A DNA stretch of 6,480 bases. Origin: Actinomycetota bacterium (GTDB lineage: Bacteria; Actinomycetota; Actinomycetes; Mycobacteriales; Jatrophihabitantaceae). Shown in pieces: positions 5,805 to 6,480 of this stretch (positions are counted from its first letter, which is position 1; each line of letters begins with the position of its first letter). The notes below the pieces were generated by a model. That model was not told where the DNA came from and ran no database searches. It worked only from the letters and a program-made list of their open reading frames with translations. The translations under genes and the position numbers were made by a program. The stretch is taken from positions 1 through 6,480 of the forward strand of contig JAFAWL010000270.1 of the NCBI GenBank assembly GCA_019241805.1, given 5' to 3'.

Positions 5805-6167
5805 ATGTTCAACATCGGACCACTCGAGCTGCTAGTGCTCGCGGTGGTCGGGCTCATCGTGCTCGGTCCGGACAAGCTTCCCAACCTGGCCCGAGACGCG
5901 GCTCGAATGATCAAGACCCTGCGCGAGCTGGCCAACGGCGCGCGCAGTCAGCTGCGCGACGAGCTCGGCCCGGAGTTCGCCGACGTCGATCTTCGTTCGC
6001 TCAATCCCCGCACGGCAATATCACGGGCACTGCTCGGTGACGAGGAGACCGGCGGCACGACGCCCTCCTCGGCGCCGGGGGAGCCGACCAAGCCCGTCTC
6101 ACGTCCGCCGGTGCAGGCACCGCTGGGCCGCAACGAAGCGGCTCCGTTCGACAGTGACGCCACCTGA
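5805..6167 (+). CDS. tatB: Sec-independent (twin-arginine) translocase subunit TatB
   Basis: The 120-residue membrane protein is part of the TatBC receptor that recognises twin-arginine signal peptides on folded exported proteins. It opens MFNIGPLELLVLAVVGLIVLG: an outer N-terminus, the Glu8 typical of TatB, and one transmembrane helix (about 7-20). The Gly21-Pro22 hinge and KLP follow, then an amphipathic helix to about residue 60 and a Pro/Ser/Thr-rich tail. The tail ends PFDSDAT, which I recall also ends mycobacterial TatB. Phe2 and Glu8 favour TatB over TatA. The start follows a purine-rich GGACGGACGG stretch, 40 bp after the protease stop, so it is likely in the same transcript. It converges on mrp with only 18 bp between stops and no evident terminator. 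Confidence 0.92.
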   Translation: MFNIGPLELLVLAVVGLIVLGPDKLPNLARDAARMIKTLRELANGARSQLRDELGPEFADVDLRSLNPRTAISRALLGDEETGGTTPSSAPGEPTKPVSRPPVQAPLGRNEAAPFDSDAT

Positions 6168-6185
6168 ACGTCGCGCGGGCCCGGT

Positions 6186-6480
6186 CTAGCGGACGGGGCT
6201 GAGTCCGAGCGAGCGGCCCACGATGCTGTGCTGACGGGCGACAAGAGCGTCCGCTACGTTCCGCAGCGCGAGCGCCGCCGGGGCGTCGGGGTCGGCCAGC
6301 ACGATCGGACGCCCCTCGTCGCCTCCCTCACGCACCCGTTGGTCGATCGGGATCTGACCCAGGAGCGGTACCCGGGTGCCGGTGAGGGTGGCGAGTGAGT
6401 CGGCCACAGCCTGCCCACCGCCAGTTCCGAACAGCTCCATCCGGTTGCCGTCGGCAAGCTCGAGCCAGCTCATGTTCTCG
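6186..6480 (-). CDS. mrp: Mrp/ApbC/NBP35-family P-loop ATPase (C-terminal part; gene continues beyond the window)
   Basis: Only the last 98 or so codons are in the window; the frame is still open at the right edge, so the P-loop itself is not visible. The visible part begins ENMSWLEL, matching the conserved G-x-[VI]-E-N-M-S strand of Mrp proteins. It continues with ELFGTGGGQAVAD, LLGQIPIDQRVREGGDEGRP (the family's LGxIPxDxxVRxGGDxGxP signature) and the terminal helix LALRNVADAL. Mrp/ApbC proteins bind ATP and act as iron-sulphur cluster carriers or scaffolds in the cytoplasm. In M. tuberculosis mrp (Rv1229c) lies near sigE-htrA-tatB in the same orientation, with a few other genes between; here it directly follows tatB. 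Stop at 6186-6188. Confidence 0.9.
   Translation of the reverse strand, partial: ENMSWLELADGNRMELFGTGGGQAVADSLATLTGTRVPLLGQIPIDQRVREGGDEGRPIVLADPDAPAALALRNVADALVARQHSIVGRSLGLSPVR

Noticed and set aside
6168..6185. Bidirectional terminator between tatB and mrp
   Set aside because: The only symmetry is CGGGCCCG, a loopless 8-bp palindrome with no T-tract; not enough to call a terminator.

Overview
The window is high-GC DNA with GTG as well as ATG starts and long overlapping open frames on both strands, as expected of an actinomycete. The order O-methyltransferase(-), ECF sigma factor(+), zinc-type anti-sigma factor(+), HtrA-like protease(+), tatB(+), mrp(-) matches, from memory, the sigE locus of mycobacteria (Rv1220c, sigE, rseA, htrA, tatB, with mrp a little further on in M. 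tuberculosis). The organism is therefore probably a relative of the mycobacteria or Frankia-type actinomycetes. Two differences suggest it is not Mycobacterium itself: a PLP decarboxylase lies between the methyltransferase and sigE, and the anti-sigma factor has a predicted membrane segment. I cannot name the genus.

Layout. Positions 1-146 hold no gene except the end of a 26-bp tandem array (67-170). The array runs into the 3' end of a small DUF4031 gene (147-437, minus). DUF4031, the O-methyltransferase (460-1101, minus) and the PLP decarboxylase-like gene (1149-2507, minus) look like one leftward transcription unit. The divergent intergenic region (about 2508-2629) carries a likely ECF-type promoter, a 12-bp leader hairpin and a strong ribosome binding site, all for sigE. 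On the other strand there is a -10-like hexamer for the decarboxylase. Rightward come sigE (2630-3445), the anti-sigma gene (3442-4068, 4-bp ATGA overlap), the htrA-like protease gene (4163-5764) and tatB (5805-6167). The C-terminal part of mrp (6186 to the window edge, minus) converges on tatB.

How the genes fit together. The rightward genes form an envelope-stress module. The sigma factor is held by a coupled anti-sigma factor that appears membrane-anchored, next to a membrane-anchored serine protease with an intact His-Asp-Ser triad and a PDZ domain, and next to the Tat translocase subunit TatB. The leftward genes look metabolic and their link to stress is unknown. Most of the window is conserved actinobacterial gene content, and I see no clearly new multi-gene system. 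The points most worth checking are an apparent Asp-to-Ala change at the PLP-binding aspartate of the decarboxylase, the stem-loop directly before the sigE ribosome binding site, the perfect four-copy 26-bp array containing the DUF4031 stop codon, and the Ser/Leu-Pro-Ala repeat linker in the anti-sigma factor.
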